Counted from the stretch's first letter, positions 36,433 through 46,728 are shown. The stretch is 64,000 bases of DNA from Magnetovibrio blakemorei (GCF_001746755.1 NZ_MCGG01000021.1:114132-178131), one strand, 5' to 3'. Notes: generated by a model from the sequence alone, not told the origin. Made by a program: numbers and translations.

Positions 36433-37230
36433 TCAGCTTTTGCGCTTTTTCACCAATCCCGAAATCACGCCGCGCATGGTGCGGACTTCTTGTTCGGTCA
36501 TGCGGGCGCGTTGGAAGAGGTTGCGGAGATTACGAATCATGCCGGGTTTTTTGGCGGCGACGCCCAAAAAACCGCAGTCGGTGAGTTCCGTTTCCAAGTG
36601 TTCGAACATGGCCACCAGTTCTTCTTTGGTGGCGCGCCGGGTATCCAAACGCACCTCAAAAATTTCGTCCGGTTGGTCGGCGGCGACTTGAAACCATTCG
36701 TAGCCCATCAGCAACACCGCCTGGGCCAAGTTCAACGACGTGAAGCCGGGGTTCAGCGGCACCATCAAGATGCTGTCGGCGAGCGCGATGTCGTCATTGT
36801 GCAGGCCTACGGCCTCGCGGCCAAACAACACCCCGCACTGCACGTCCTGGGCGCGCAAATCGCGCATTTCTTTAGCCGCCCCGCGCGGCGTCAGCACGTC
36901 CTTGGACATATCGCGGGCGCGCGCCGTGGTGGCGAAGACGTGGCCTAAATCAGCGATGGCTTCGGCGGTGGTGTCAAACACCCGGGCGTTTTCCAACACC
37001 ACGTCGGCACCGGATGCGGTTTTATAGGCCAGCGGGTTGGGCCAGCCGTCCCGCGGGGCCACCAGACGCAAATCCAACAGCGCACAATTGAGCATGGCGC
37101 GCGCCACCATGCCGATGTTTTCCCCCAGTTGCGGCTGCACCAAAATCACGGCGGGCCCACCCGCTGCGGCGGCAGACGCGGTTTGCTTGGCGGGACGACG
37201 ATGTTTGGTCGATGACGGCGCGCTCTTCAT
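36433..37230 (-). CDS. trmJ: tRNA (Cm32/Um32) methyltransferase TrmJ
   Basis: SPOUT-class (TrmH family) 2'-O-methyltransferase modifying position 32 of the tRNA anticodon loop. It opens with VILVQPQLGENIGMVARAM (about 30-48, motif 1 with the catalytic Arg/Asn), motif 2 is GVLFGREAVGLHNDD (about 133-147), and motif 3 is MVPLNPGFTSLNLAQAV (about 156-172) at the SAM knot. A basic helical C-terminal region follows. The ATG at 37230 is chosen; a TTG one codon earlier is also possible. It directly follows cimA with 3 nt between. Confidence 0.92.
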   Translation of the reverse strand: MKSAPSSTKHRRPAKQTASAAAAGGPAVILVQPQLGENIGMVARAMLNCALLDLRLVAPRDGWPNPLAYKTASGADVVLENARVFDTTAEAIADLGHVFATTARARDMSKDVLTPRGAAKEMRDLRAQDVQCGVLFGREAVGLHNDDIALADSILMVPLNPGFTSLNLAQAVLLMGYEWFQVAADQPDEIFEVRLDTRRATKEELVAMFEHLETELTDCGFLGVAAKKPGMIRNLRNLFQRARMTEQEVRTMRGVISGLVKKRKS

Positions 37231-37233
37231 CAA

Positions 37234-38853
37234 TTAAGCCGCCGCAACGCCGTCTTGAAGCAACTTGAACACGATGGAATCGCGCAACGCATTGTAAGAC
37301 GCATCGATGACGTTGGCCGACACGCCCACCGTGGCCCAGGTCCGGCCACTGGCATCGGTGCTTTCAATCATCACCCGGGTCACCGCCGCGGTGGCGTCGC
37401 CGGGAGTGAGAATACGCACCTTATAATCCACCAAACGCAAGTCTTTTAGGGTGGGATAAAGCGGCAGCAACACCTTGCGCATGGCCGCGTCCAAGGCGTT
37501 AACCGGGCCGTTGCCTTCCGCCACGGCCATGCGCTGAGCGCCATCCTTGGCATTGGCGGCATCACCGTGCAAAGCCAGCTTGACGGTGGCTTCCGACAGG
37601 GTCACCCGCTCATCTTTGGCATTCCAGCGCCGTTCATCGATGACGCGGAAACTGGAACAGTGAAAATAGTCCGGCACATCGCCCAAGATGCGGCGCGCCA
37701 ACAGCTCAAAACTGGCTCCCGCACCGTCATAGGAAAAGCCCTGCTTTTCCTTTTCTTTGACCTTGTCCAACAGCGTCATGATGCGTGGGTCTTTGTCATC
37801 AATATCAATCCCGATTTCGCGAAACCGCGCCAAGATGTTGGACCGTCCGGCCTGATCGGAAATCAGAATTTGGCGATGATTGCCGACGCTTGCGGGAGGG
37901 ACATGTTCATAACATCGGGGGTCTTTTTCCACCGCCGAGACGTGCAATCCACCCTTATGGGCAAAGGCCGATTCACCGACATAAGGGCGGTGGCGATCAG
38001 GGGCGCGATTGAGCCGCTCATCCAAACCGTTGGAGACATGGCGCAAGCGCTTCAAACCAGCCTCACCCACATTGGTGTCATAGCCCATTTTGAGCATCAA
38101 ACTGGGAATGACGCTGACCAAATTGGCGTTGCCGCAACGTTCGCCCAGGCCATTGATGGTGCCCTGCACCATGCGTGCCCCGGCGCGGACCGCCGACAGG
38201 GAATTGGCCACCGCATTGCCGGTGTCGTCATGGCAGTGAATGCCGATTTTATCACCGGGTATGGTTTTGCAAACTTGGGTGACGATGTCATCAATCTCAA
38301 ACGGCATGGTGCCGCCGTTGGTATCGCACAACACCACCCACCGCGCGCCCCCATCGATGGCGGCCTTTAGACAGCTCATGGCGAATTCTGGATTGGCTTT
38401 GTAACCATCAAAAAAGTGTTCGGCGTCAAACAGAACTTCATCCACACGGGTGACGGCATAGGCGATGCTGTCTTTGATCATGGCGATGTTTTCCGTGCGT
38501 TCAATCCCCAGCGCCACGTCCACATGGTAATCCCAGGTTTTGCCCACCATGCACACCACCCGCGCATCCGTGGACAACAACGCATTCAGGCCCGGATCGT
38601 TGTCGGCGCTGCGCCCGGCACGCCGGGTCATGCCAAAGGCCGTGATGCGCGCCCGGCTCACCGGCGGCAGATTGTCGAAAAAGCTGTCGTCCGTCGGATT
38701 TGCTCCAGGCCAACCGCCTTCGATGTAATCAACGCCCAACGCGTCCAGCTCGCGCGCGATGGCGTCTTTGTCTGCGGGACCGAAATCAACGCCAGAGGTC
38801 TGTGCGCCGTCGCGGAGCGTGGTGTCATAGATGTAGACGCGGGGGGCGCTCAT
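37234..38853 (-). CDS. cimA: (R)-citramalate synthase CimA
   Basis: Condenses pyruvate and acetyl-CoA to citramalate, the first step of the threonine-independent isoleucine route. It has the HMGL-like TIM barrel with the metal and substrate motif YDTTLRDGAQTSGVDF (about 9-24), GIHCHDDTGNAVANS (about 207) and GERCGNANL, then the LeuA allosteric domain (about 400-530). The 539-residue length and GVD in place of the LeuA-type GEQ motif mark CimA rather than 2-isopropylmalate synthase. It is the first gene of a cimA-trmJ unit. Confidence 0.95.
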   Translation of the reverse strand: MSAPRVYIYDTTLRDGAQTSGVDFGPADKDAIARELDALGVDYIEGGWPGANPTDDSFFDNLPPVSRARITAFGMTRRAGRSADNDPGLNALLSTDARVVCMVGKTWDYHVDVALGIERTENIAMIKDSIAYAVTRVDEVLFDAEHFFDGYKANPEFAMSCLKAAIDGGARWVVLCDTNGGTMPFEIDDIVTQVCKTIPGDKIGIHCHDDTGNAVANSLSAVRAGARMVQGTINGLGERCGNANLVSVIPSLMLKMGYDTNVGEAGLKRLRHVSNGLDERLNRAPDRHRPYVGESAFAHKGGLHVSAVEKDPRCYEHVPPASVGNHRQILISDQAGRSNILARFREIGIDIDDKDPRIMTLLDKVKEKEKQGFSYDGAGASFELLARRILGDVPDYFHCSSFRVIDERRWNAKDERVTLSEATVKLALHGDAANAKDGAQRMAVAEGNGPVNALDAAMRKVLLPLYPTLKDLRLVDYKVRILTPGDATAAVTRVMIESTDASGRTWATVGVSANVIDASYNALRDSIVFKLLQDGVAAA

Positions 38854-39111
38854 GGAGTGGGCGTATCCTTTGAATTTGGGCCTTGGAGGTCAGATGAAGT
38901 GCGGAGCATGCCCAATTTCGCGCCTGCACACAAGAATTTCTGCGCCTTAGGTGATTTAGATCAGGAGCCATTCCTTGCAAAATAACGCTGAGCTTGGCTA
39001 TAAATGAGCTAGCGTATATTCTTTAAGTGTAATGATTCGCCCCTGCCAAAGGTTTTATGTCCGGGCCCGCCTGAGGAATCGGCACAACAGCAAAGGCTTC
39101 GAGTACATTTT

Positions 39112-39684
39112 ATGACTGGCGAATTTGACTTCGAGCATGATGACGAATACCCGGCGTATCGCGAACGGTGCATGGGGACCAACGTCAACGAGCAGACTTT
39201 GCTGGCTACAGACTACCTAAACCACTTCAACGAAGTCGTCATGACATTGGAAATGCTGGCCGACATGCCGGAACTTCTTGAAGAAGCGCAGATGTGGCAG
39301 CCCAAAGACTACAAAGATCACTTCCGTGACAGCACCATTGCCGACAAAGAGCTGGCCGTCGAAGCCTATGACCACGCTCCGCCGAAGTTCAAAGTACCGT
39401 TTGAACAAAACATCAACAAGATCAACCACCTGATCACCACATCCGTTGAACGACTCAGCTCCGACATTCAATCGGGCGAGATGGAATTGGTGCGTCTCAA
39501 CGCCAAAGCGTTAAGCCAAGTGATCCAGCGCCTGATGGATATGTGCAGCGCCAACATTCACGGCTCTGAAACCACCATGGATCAATCGGAAATCGACAAC
39601 ATCATCGGCTCCAGCCCCCACGATGATGGCGCAAAAGACGACCAAGCGAGTGCTCAGGCCGATATCGACGCGCTTTTCGATTAG
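39112..39684 (+). CDS. Hypothetical protein with two FliM/CheZ-like terminal motifs
   Basis: A 190-residue acidic protein. The central part (about 27-145) is helical, with helix-favouring stretches such as HFNEVVMTLEMLADMPELLEEA and a segment ending with LSQVIQRLMDMCS. The C-terminus carries two short repeats, DQSEIDNIIG (157-166) and AQADIDALFD (181-190). These resemble the CheY-P-binding peptide of FliM (SQxEIDALL) and the end of alphaproteobacterial CheZ proteins. A chemotaxis or response-regulator-binding role is inferred from the motifs; no phosphatase signature is clearly visible. Gene is monocistronic, convergent with the GGDEF-EAL gene. Confidence 0.7.
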   Translation: MTGEFDFEHDDEYPAYRERCMGTNVNEQTLLATDYLNHFNEVVMTLEMLADMPELLEEAQMWQPKDYKDHFRDSTIADKELAVEAYDHAPPKFKVPFEQNINKINHLITTSVERLSSDIQSGEMELVRLNAKALSQVIQRLMDMCSANIHGSETTMDQSEIDNIIGSSPHDDGAKDDQASAQADIDALFD

Positions 39685-39733
39685 TGTTTTCGATTCAAGC
39701 CAGAGGGGCGCTTAAAACCGGCTTCCCAAATTC

Positions 39734-42103
39734 TCACACGACATACGGCTTGCGCGCTTGATCAATGGGGAACGGCGTGACATTTCCACCCGCAAGACGG
39801 ATAAAATCTTCAAACGGGATCGGGCGGCTGAACAAATATCCCTGGCCAATATCACTGCCCAGCGCATGCAAGAACGTGCTTTGGCGTTCCGTCTCCACAC
39901 CTTCTGCAATAATCTTAAGGCCTAAGTTTTGCGCCATGTTGATGATGGCCTTGGCCATTGTGACGGCGTCCGGGTTGTCGGGCAGACCGGTCACAAATGA
40001 ACGGTCAACCTTCAAGGAATCCAGAGGGAATTTGGTCAGATAGCTGAGCGACGAATACCCAGTGCCGAAATCATCAATACTGAGCGACACGCCCAGCGCC
40101 TTAAGCTCTTCAAGGACACGTACGGTTTCTTCGGCGTTTTCGACCAACATGCTTTCGGTCAATTCAAGATCAAGCATCTCGCTCGGCAATCCCGTTTCTT
40201 CGAGAACTTCTTGCACCCGCTGGGCCAGATTTCCCTGACGGAATTGGCGAACCGATAAATTCACCGACACGCTGACATTGTCGAGCCCCCGGTCCATCCA
40301 TTCTTTGGCCTGACGGCAGGAATTGACCAAAATCCAGTCGCCTATAGGCACGATCAACCCGGTTTCTTCACTGACCGGCACAAATTCCACCGGCGAAACC
40401 GAGCCCAGGTCGGGGTTGGTCCAACGCGCCAAAGCTTCCGCCCCGACAATGCGCCCGGTGCTCAAATTGACCTTTGCTTGGTAGGCGATTTGGAATTCGT
40501 CATTTTCCAGGGCATGGCGCAAGCCGTGTTCAACAGCCATGCGGCGCAACGCATTGGCGCTGAGCGTTGACGAATAAAACTGGTAATTGTTGCGCCCTTG
40601 TTTTTTGGCATGATGGGACGCGGTGTACACGTTTTTCAGCAAATCATCGACATTATCGCAGCTGTCGGGATAGATCACGATACCGATGGACCCAGAGCTA
40701 TAGAGTTCTTTTCCGTCCACATGGAATGGCTGGCTGAGGGCGCGGAGCATACGCGTCGCGACGGCTTCAACCTCTTGGTTTTCACAAACACTTTCCAAGA
40801 TAACCGTAAACTCATCGCCGGAAAGGCGCGCCACCGTGTCTTGACCGCGAACGCACGATTCAAGGCGCTTGCCTGCCAATTGCAACACCACGTCGCCCGC
40901 AGCATGCCCCATAGCGTCATTGATGTGTTTGAAGTTATCCAGATCGATAAACAACAAGGCCGTCTTCAACCCGGATTGATCGGCATTGACGGTGCTTTCG
41001 CTCAAACGTTCAGTAAACAAATAGCGATTGGGCAGGTGAGTCAGCGGATCGCGCGTCGCCAAGAACATCAGCTTGTCTTCCGCTTTTTTACGTTCCGTGA
41101 TGTCACGCACAACCGCGATATAGTGGCGTCGTCCACGTAAATTAAAATCGCTGAGGCTGACTTCCAACGGGAACCCGGCACCGTCACTGCGTACACCGGA
41201 TACTTCCCGCCCGCTTTTGGAATCGGATAAATCCATTTGCAGGGTTTTCAGCACCGTTGCCGCATCCGCCTGACGGCGACCACGGGTATCGGGAATGAGG
41301 TTTGTAATGCCCACCCCTGTCAAACCGCCAAGATCAAAACCGAAGATCGCTTCTGCCGCCGGGTTGGCTGTTTCAATGATGCCCATTTCATTCAGGGTGA
41401 TCAAACCGTCAACGGTCGTTTCCATAATGGTGCGCAAATATTCTTCACGCTCCATGATTTCCCGAAGGCGGCGATTTTTCTCGGTGACGTCACGGGCCAC
41501 CAACATGACCCGGCGGATTGCACCATCGACTTCTTCATAAACCGACGCCGCAAGTTCCACATCCACTTCACGCCCGTCGTCAGCCATCATCTTCATGGTG
41601 GTGCGGCGTTTTTCTTTAAGGATATCCGCGAAGTGATTGTCCAAAAGACTGGCGAAATCGGGATGAATAAAATCATTCAGAGCGTGCAACTGGGCCTTTT
41701 CTTGATCCACCGACAACAAGGCGCAACCGGCCGGATTGAGCACTTGAATAGCGCCATCAGCGGAACAGATGGCGATCAGATCGGGGGCCAAGTCAATCAA
41801 GCTGGCATGATGGTCATCGCTTCTGGCCAACGTTTCGTAGCGTCGATCTTCCAACAATTCGTTCAACAGATCGAGCACGCTTTGCCCGGATTTGCGGATA
41901 TCTTCGGCATATTCTCGATACTGAGGAGGCGACATGGGGCCGAGCATTTCGCCGCTCATCATTTCGGCAAAGCCGATAATGTTGTTCAGTGGTGTGCGCA
42001 TTTCATGCGAAAGGGTGCGCAGAATGCCGCGGCCTTCTTGCGCATCTGCATCACCGAACGGGGCGGCAACCGCATTTGAGCTCTTGTCTTTATCTTGGCT
42101 CAT
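39734..42103 (-). CDS. HisKA-PAS-PAS-GGDEF-EAL signalling protein
   Basis: Cyclic-di-GMP enzyme of 789 residues. Domain order: HisKA-like helix pair (about 25-85, TLSHEMRTPLNNIIGFAEMM), PAS (about 100-215), PAS (about 225-345), GGDEF (about 355-510; signature SGDEF, with RGQD a few residues earlier where an RxxD inhibitory site could lie), and EAL (about 530-770; EALARW, NLSVRQFR, DDFGTGYSSL and the terminal EGVET are present). The EAL catalytic residues look complete, so phosphodiesterase activity is likely; cyclase activity with SGDEF is possible. The HisKA has no ATPase domain, so it would be phosphorylated in trans or only dimerise. Confidence 0.9.
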   Translation of the reverse strand: MSQDKDKSSNAVAAPFGDADAQEGRGILRTLSHEMRTPLNNIIGFAEMMSGEMLGPMSPPQYREYAEDIRKSGQSVLDLLNELLEDRRYETLARSDDHHASLIDLAPDLIAICSADGAIQVLNPAGCALLSVDQEKAQLHALNDFIHPDFASLLDNHFADILKEKRRTTMKMMADDGREVDVELAASVYEEVDGAIRRVMLVARDVTEKNRRLREIMEREEYLRTIMETTVDGLITLNEMGIIETANPAAEAIFGFDLGGLTGVGITNLIPDTRGRRQADAATVLKTLQMDLSDSKSGREVSGVRSDGAGFPLEVSLSDFNLRGRRHYIAVVRDITERKKAEDKLMFLATRDPLTHLPNRYLFTERLSESTVNADQSGLKTALLFIDLDNFKHINDAMGHAAGDVVLQLAGKRLESCVRGQDTVARLSGDEFTVILESVCENQEVEAVATRMLRALSQPFHVDGKELYSSGSIGIVIYPDSCDNVDDLLKNVYTASHHAKKQGRNNYQFYSSTLSANALRRMAVEHGLRHALENDEFQIAYQAKVNLSTGRIVGAEALARWTNPDLGSVSPVEFVPVSEETGLIVPIGDWILVNSCRQAKEWMDRGLDNVSVSVNLSVRQFRQGNLAQRVQEVLEETGLPSEMLDLELTESMLVENAEETVRVLEELKALGVSLSIDDFGTGYSSLSYLTKFPLDSLKVDRSFVTGLPDNPDAVTMAKAIINMAQNLGLKIIAEGVETERQSTFLHALGSDIGQGYLFSRPIPFEDFIRLAGGNVTPFPIDQARKPYVV

Positions 42104-42357
42104 AGCCTCAGCATATATCCAAAAATGACTTAATCTCTACCATTGCAAAGTTTGCCCAATCGACAAACCGAACATTAAGTCTGCCCCATATTTCCACAGA
42201 ACAAAAGGCGTAAAGGCCATTTTACACACAATCATCCAAACAAACGAAAGAATAATATAATTAGACTACCAAAGTTGTTCGTCTATAGGGGCATATGTCT
42301 TCGTTTTTATATGAAAAAAACTGAGCAAATTCGCAAAACAAATAAATGTGAGGTGAT

Positions 42358-43743
42358 TTATTGCCGCCGCCAGGTTGTCCCCGTCGCGCCGTCTTCGAGA
42401 AGAATACCCTGCTCAGCCAGCTCATCGCGAACCCGGTCAGAGGTCGCAAAATCTTTATTTGCCCGAGCTTGTTTGCGCTTTTCGATCATGGCGTCGATGT
42501 CACTGTCCGATAGCCCGCTTGCGGACTTGTCATCTCCACGCAGCCACGTTTCGGGGTCTTGACCCAGCAGACCGACAAGATCCCCGGCCAACAATAGCTC
42601 CCCTTTCAAGCGCGCCTTTTGGGACGCGTCCGTAGCTGCATTCAACTTGGTTTTAAGTTCAAACAAATGGGCAATGGCTTTTGGCGTGTTGAGATCATCG
42701 CCCAACGCCGCCATCACGGGCCCGGCGACGGTATCCGGCACGTCGGCCTTCACGCCGGCATTGCGCAACGCCAGATAAAAATCATCCAATTCCTTCTTCG
42801 CTTCACGGATGCCGTCTTTACGAAAATCAAGGGGTTGGCGGTAGTGGGTTTTGAGCAAGGTCAGGCGCACAGCTTCGCCGGGGAATTCATCGCGCAAATC
42901 ATGAACGGTGTAAAAATTGCCCAAGGATTTGGACATCTTTTCCCCCTCAGCCATCAAATACCCGTTGTGCATCCAATAATTGACGAATTTAGAACCGCCA
43001 TGGGCACATGTAGACTGCGCAATTTCGTTTTCATGGTGGGGAAAGATCAAATCTTGGCCGCCGCCGTGGATATCGAAGGTGGGGCCTAAGTGTTTTTCGC
43101 TCATGGCCGAACATTCGATGTGCCAGCCGGGACGCCCCCGCCCCCACGGGCTTTCCCAACCGGGTTGATCATCCGTGCTGGGTTTCCACAACACAAAATC
43201 AGCCGGGTCTTTTTTGTACGGCGCCACTTCAACGCGCGAACCGGCAATCATTTCATCTCTGTTGCGCCCAGACAGATGACCATAATCTTTATAGCTGGAC
43301 ACCCCAAACAGCACGTGCCCCTCGACCACATAGGCATGACCTGCGGCGACCAGCTTTCCGATCATCGTAATCATGTTGGCGATGTGTTCCGTGGCGCGCG
43401 GCTGGACATCGGGACGCAAGGCCCCCAGCGCGCTCATGTCATCCAAAAACGCCTGTTCGGTACGTTTGGTGATGTCCGAAATGCTTTCCCCGCTATCTAA
43501 GGCGCGCTTGATGATCTTGTCATCAACGTCGGTAATGTTGCGCGCATAGATGACGTGGTCTTCACCATAAATCTCGCGCAGCAACCGATACAAGACGTCA
43601 AACACCACCACCGGGCGGGCGTTGCCGATGTGAGCGTAATCGTAAACCGTTGGCCCACACACGTACATGCGCACGCGCTTAGCATCGATGGGAACGAAGT
43701 CTTCTTTGGTGCGTTTGAGCGTATTGAAAAGCTGGATGGTCAC
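42358..43743 (-). CDS. cysS: Cysteinyl-tRNA synthetase
   Basis: Class I synthetase charging tRNA-Cys. It has the HIGH-type motif HIGNARP (about 37) with the first zinc Cys in YVCGPTVYDYAH, further zinc ligands in HIECSAM and the HENEIAQS region, and KMSKSLGN (about 271). The 461-residue length is normal. It is the third gene of nadE-gltX-cysS, 4 nt after gltX. Confidence 0.97.
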   Translation of the reverse strand: MTIQLFNTLKRTKEDFVPIDAKRVRMYVCGPTVYDYAHIGNARPVVVFDVLYRLLREIYGEDHVIYARNITDVDDKIIKRALDSGESISDITKRTEQAFLDDMSALGALRPDVQPRATEHIANMITMIGKLVAAGHAYVVEGHVLFGVSSYKDYGHLSGRNRDEMIAGSRVEVAPYKKDPADFVLWKPSTDDQPGWESPWGRGRPGWHIECSAMSEKHLGPTFDIHGGGQDLIFPHHENEIAQSTCAHGGSKFVNYWMHNGYLMAEGEKMSKSLGNFYTVHDLRDEFPGEAVRLTLLKTHYRQPLDFRKDGIREAKKELDDFYLALRNAGVKADVPDTVAGPVMAALGDDLNTPKAIAHLFELKTKLNAATDASQKARLKGELLLAGDLVGLLGQDPETWLRGDDKSASGLSDSDIDAMIEKRKQARANKDFATSDRVRDELAEQGILLEDGATGTTWRRQ

Positions 43744-43747
43744 GAAC

Positions 43748-45067
43748 TTACCCTCTTTGACCCTTGAGTCTGGCTTCGGCGCGGGCGAAACCGATCAGAG
43801 GCAAAAACACCTTCAGCTCCGGCCCATGGTCCAGCCCGGTCAAGGCTTGGCGGAGCGGCATGAACAAATCTTTGCCCTTGCGCCCGGTGGCGGTTTTGAT
43901 CGCTGCCGTCCAGGTTCCCCAGGTGGTTTCGTCCCACGGTTCTTGAGGCAGGAAGTCGGCGGCTTGTTTGAGAAAATCAGCATCTTCGTCACCAACAACG
44001 GGATCGATCTCCGCCGTGGCGATTTTTTGCCAGATGTGCACGTCCGCCACCCGTTCCAGGTTGGCCCTGACGGCGTTCCACAGCGGCTCGTCAACGCCCA
44101 AAGGCAGACGATCCATCACGTCCCCATAGGCGGTACCGTGCAGCACTTGGGCGTTAACCCGCGACAGCTGGGCCGGATCGAACTTGGGCGACGCGCGGGA
44201 AAAGTGGTTGAAATCAAACAGCCCAACAAGTTTCTCCAGGCTGTCTTCCGCTTTGATATCGTCGGATGTGCCCAAGTGCGCCAGGTAGCTGGCCAACGCC
44301 AGCGCCTCCACCCCATCATCGCGCAAATCGCGCAAGGCCAAGGAACCCAACCGCTTGGACAATCCCCCGCCTTCGATATCGGTCATCAGCGGCAAATGGG
44401 CAAACGCCGGAACGGGCGCATTCATGGCTTCAAACATTTGCACTTGAAGGGCCGTGTTGGCGACATGGTCTTCGCCGCGGATAATGTGGCTCATGCCCAT
44501 ATCGCGATCATCCACGGCGCTGGGCAGCATATACAGCCAGCTTCCATCATGGCGGCGAACCACCGGATCGGACAGCTTATCCGCTTCAAAATGAACCGGG
44601 CCGCGCACCAAGTCGTCAAACTCAATGACCCCGGGCATCAGCTTAAATCGCCAATGCACAGGGCGGTCTTCGGCGATATATTTTTGTAATTTTTCCGCTG
44701 TGGGCGGCGTGTAAATCGGCGGCAAGCCCCGGCTGCGCAAGCGCTTGCGCATGAAATCCAGCTCTTCGGGGGTTTCATAACACGGGTACACCCTGCCTTC
44801 GCTTTGCAATTGCGCAAAGGCAGCTTCATAAGCCGCCAAACGATCTGATTGCTTTTCTTCCGCGTCCCAACTGACCCCAAGCCACGTCAAGTCTTCGCGA
44901 ATGGCGTCAGCAAATTCGGGCTTTGAACGCTCTTCATCGGTGTCGTCCAGGCGCAAGATCAAGCGTCCGCCCGTGTGCTTGGCGGCGAGCCAGTTGATCA
45001 ACGCCAAACGAGCATTGCCGACATGGAGATAACCCGTAGGACTGGGAGCAAAACGAAATGTGGTCAT
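43748..45067 (-). CDS. gltX: Glutamyl-tRNA synthetase
   Basis: Class I synthetase charging tRNA-Glu, and in many Alphaproteobacteria one of two GltX copies. It begins FRFAPSPTGYLHVGNARLAL (HIGH-type YLHVG) and has LSKRLGSLALRDL (KMSKS-type) near residue 240. At 439 residues it is the shorter GltX form. Middle gene of the nadE-gltX-cysS operon, 5 nt after nadE. Confidence 0.95.
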   Translation of the reverse strand: MTTFRFAPSPTGYLHVGNARLALINWLAAKHTGGRLILRLDDTDEERSKPEFADAIREDLTWLGVSWDAEEKQSDRLAAYEAAFAQLQSEGRVYPCYETPEELDFMRKRLRSRGLPPIYTPPTAEKLQKYIAEDRPVHWRFKLMPGVIEFDDLVRGPVHFEADKLSDPVVRRHDGSWLYMLPSAVDDRDMGMSHIIRGEDHVANTALQVQMFEAMNAPVPAFAHLPLMTDIEGGGLSKRLGSLALRDLRDDGVEALALASYLAHLGTSDDIKAEDSLEKLVGLFDFNHFSRASPKFDPAQLSRVNAQVLHGTAYGDVMDRLPLGVDEPLWNAVRANLERVADVHIWQKIATAEIDPVVGDEDADFLKQAADFLPQEPWDETTWGTWTAAIKTATGRKGKDLFMPLRQALTGLDHGPELKVFLPLIGFARAEARLKGQRG

Positions 45068-45072
45068 GAAAT

Positions 45073-46728
45073 TTAAGCCGTATAGCCGTTGGTGAGCGGG
45101 TAGCGTCGGTCGCGGCCAAAAGCCCGCGAGGAAATCTTGACGCCGGGTGGTGCCTGACGGCGTTTGTACTCCGCCCGGTCCAGCATACGCCAGACTTTTT
45201 CGACGATTTTTACATTATGCCCCCGATGGGCGATGTCTTGCACCGACATTTCTTTTTCAATCAAGCAGTACAAAATATCATCCAAGGCGTCATAAGGCGG
45301 CAAGGTGTCTTGGTCTGTTTGGTTGGGTTTCAGCTCCGCACTGGGGGCCTTGGTGAGAATGCGATCCGGCACCGCCAGGCCTTGCGGCCCCAGCAAGCCG
45401 ATCGCATGGTTTGCATTACGCCATGCACACAGCTGGTAAACACGGGTTTTATAGACGTCTTTCAAGACGTTATAACCACCGCACATGTCCCCGTACAAAG
45501 TTGCGTAGCCCACAGACATTTCGGACTTGTTGCCGGTCGAAACCACCATGTAGCCAAACTTGTTGGACATTGCCATCAAGATCATGCCGCGGGACCGAGC
45601 TTGGATATTTTCTTCCGTGGTATCCGTGCCGTGGGCGGCAAATTGGTCTTTGAGCAACGCATCGAACACCTCCATCGCCGGTTGGATGGGAATGGTATCG
45701 AGCCGCACGCCCAGCAGCTTGGCGACATCCTGAGCATCTTCCAGGCTTTCTGGCGAGGTATAGGGAGACGGCATTATCACGCAATGCACGCGTTCCGGCC
45801 CCAACGCATCAACCGCCACGGCGGCAGTTATGGCGCTGTCGACACCACCCGACAGGCCGATCATAACGCCCGGAAAGTTGTTTTTGCCGACATAATCCTT
45901 GAGCCCCAAAACCAGGGCCTTGTAGATGGCTTCATTTTCGTCCAGCGCACCGACATTCAAACCCACAGCCGGGGTCAAGGTGTCGTTGTCCCAACGGAAC
46001 GTCACCGCTTCGATACAGCTTTCAAACGCAGGCAGTTGAATCTTAACGTCACCCGACGCATCCAAGACAAACGATGAACCATCAAACACCAGCTCATCCT
46101 GGCCGCCGACCTGATTGACATAAACCAGCGCCAAACCATTTTCCCGCACCCGTTCGCGCGCCAGATCAAGGCGAATATGAGGTTTGTCCATCTCAAACGG
46201 GGAGCCGTTCAACACCAAAAGAACTTCCGCGCCATCTTTCATCAAATTGTTGGCAACGTCCGGAACCCACATATCCTCACACGTCATCAAGCCCAACTTG
46301 ATGCCGCGAAAGGTCACAGCACCGGGTTTTCCACCGGGCGTAAACAAACGTTTTTCATCAAATACGCCATAATTGGGCAAGGCATGTTTGGGCACCACAG
46401 CCTTAATCATGCCGCCGTCGAGCAACAAAGCCGCATTGTAGAGGTGCGCGTCATCCACCCAAGGGGCGCTGATCAACAATCCCGGCCCACCGTCGGTGGT
46501 CAGCTTCGCCAGCGCCAAAACGGCCTGTTTAACGGTGTTTTGAAAGCTGCTTTTCAGCACCAAATCTTCTGGCGGATAGCCCGAGATCACCAACTCACCG
46601 GTCATCAGCAAGTCGCACCCCAGTTCCTGCGCTTGGGCGCGCATGCGGCGCACCAATTTAACATTGGCGGCGATATCGCCCACCGTGGGATTGACCTGAG
46701 CAAGGGCGATGGTGAATTTTTCAATCAT
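45073..46728 (-). CDS. nadE: Glutamine-dependent NAD+ synthetase
   Basis: Final step of NAD synthesis, amidating deamido-NAD with glutamine-derived ammonia. The N-terminal nitrilase-like glutaminase domain (about 1-260) shows Glu in MTGELVISGYPPEDL, Lys in VPKHALPNYGVFDE and Cys in LGLMTCEDMW. The C-terminal synthetase domain shows the PP-loop IGLSGGVDSAITAAVA (about 285). The 551-residue length is the two-domain type. First gene of the operon with gltX and cysS. Confidence 0.96.
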   Translation of the reverse strand: MIEKFTIALAQVNPTVGDIAANVKLVRRMRAQAQELGCDLLMTGELVISGYPPEDLVLKSSFQNTVKQAVLALAKLTTDGGPGLLISAPWVDDAHLYNAALLLDGGMIKAVVPKHALPNYGVFDEKRLFTPGGKPGAVTFRGIKLGLMTCEDMWVPDVANNLMKDGAEVLLVLNGSPFEMDKPHIRLDLARERVRENGLALVYVNQVGGQDELVFDGSSFVLDASGDVKIQLPAFESCIEAVTFRWDNDTLTPAVGLNVGALDENEAIYKALVLGLKDYVGKNNFPGVMIGLSGGVDSAITAAVAVDALGPERVHCVIMPSPYTSPESLEDAQDVAKLLGVRLDTIPIQPAMEVFDALLKDQFAAHGTDTTEENIQARSRGMILMAMSNKFGYMVVSTGNKSEMSVGYATLYGDMCGGYNVLKDVYKTRVYQLCAWRNANHAIGLLGPQGLAVPDRILTKAPSAELKPNQTDQDTLPPYDALDDILYCLIEKEMSVQDIAHRGHNVKIVEKVWRMLDRAEYKRRQAPPGVKISSRAFGRDRRYPLTNGYTA

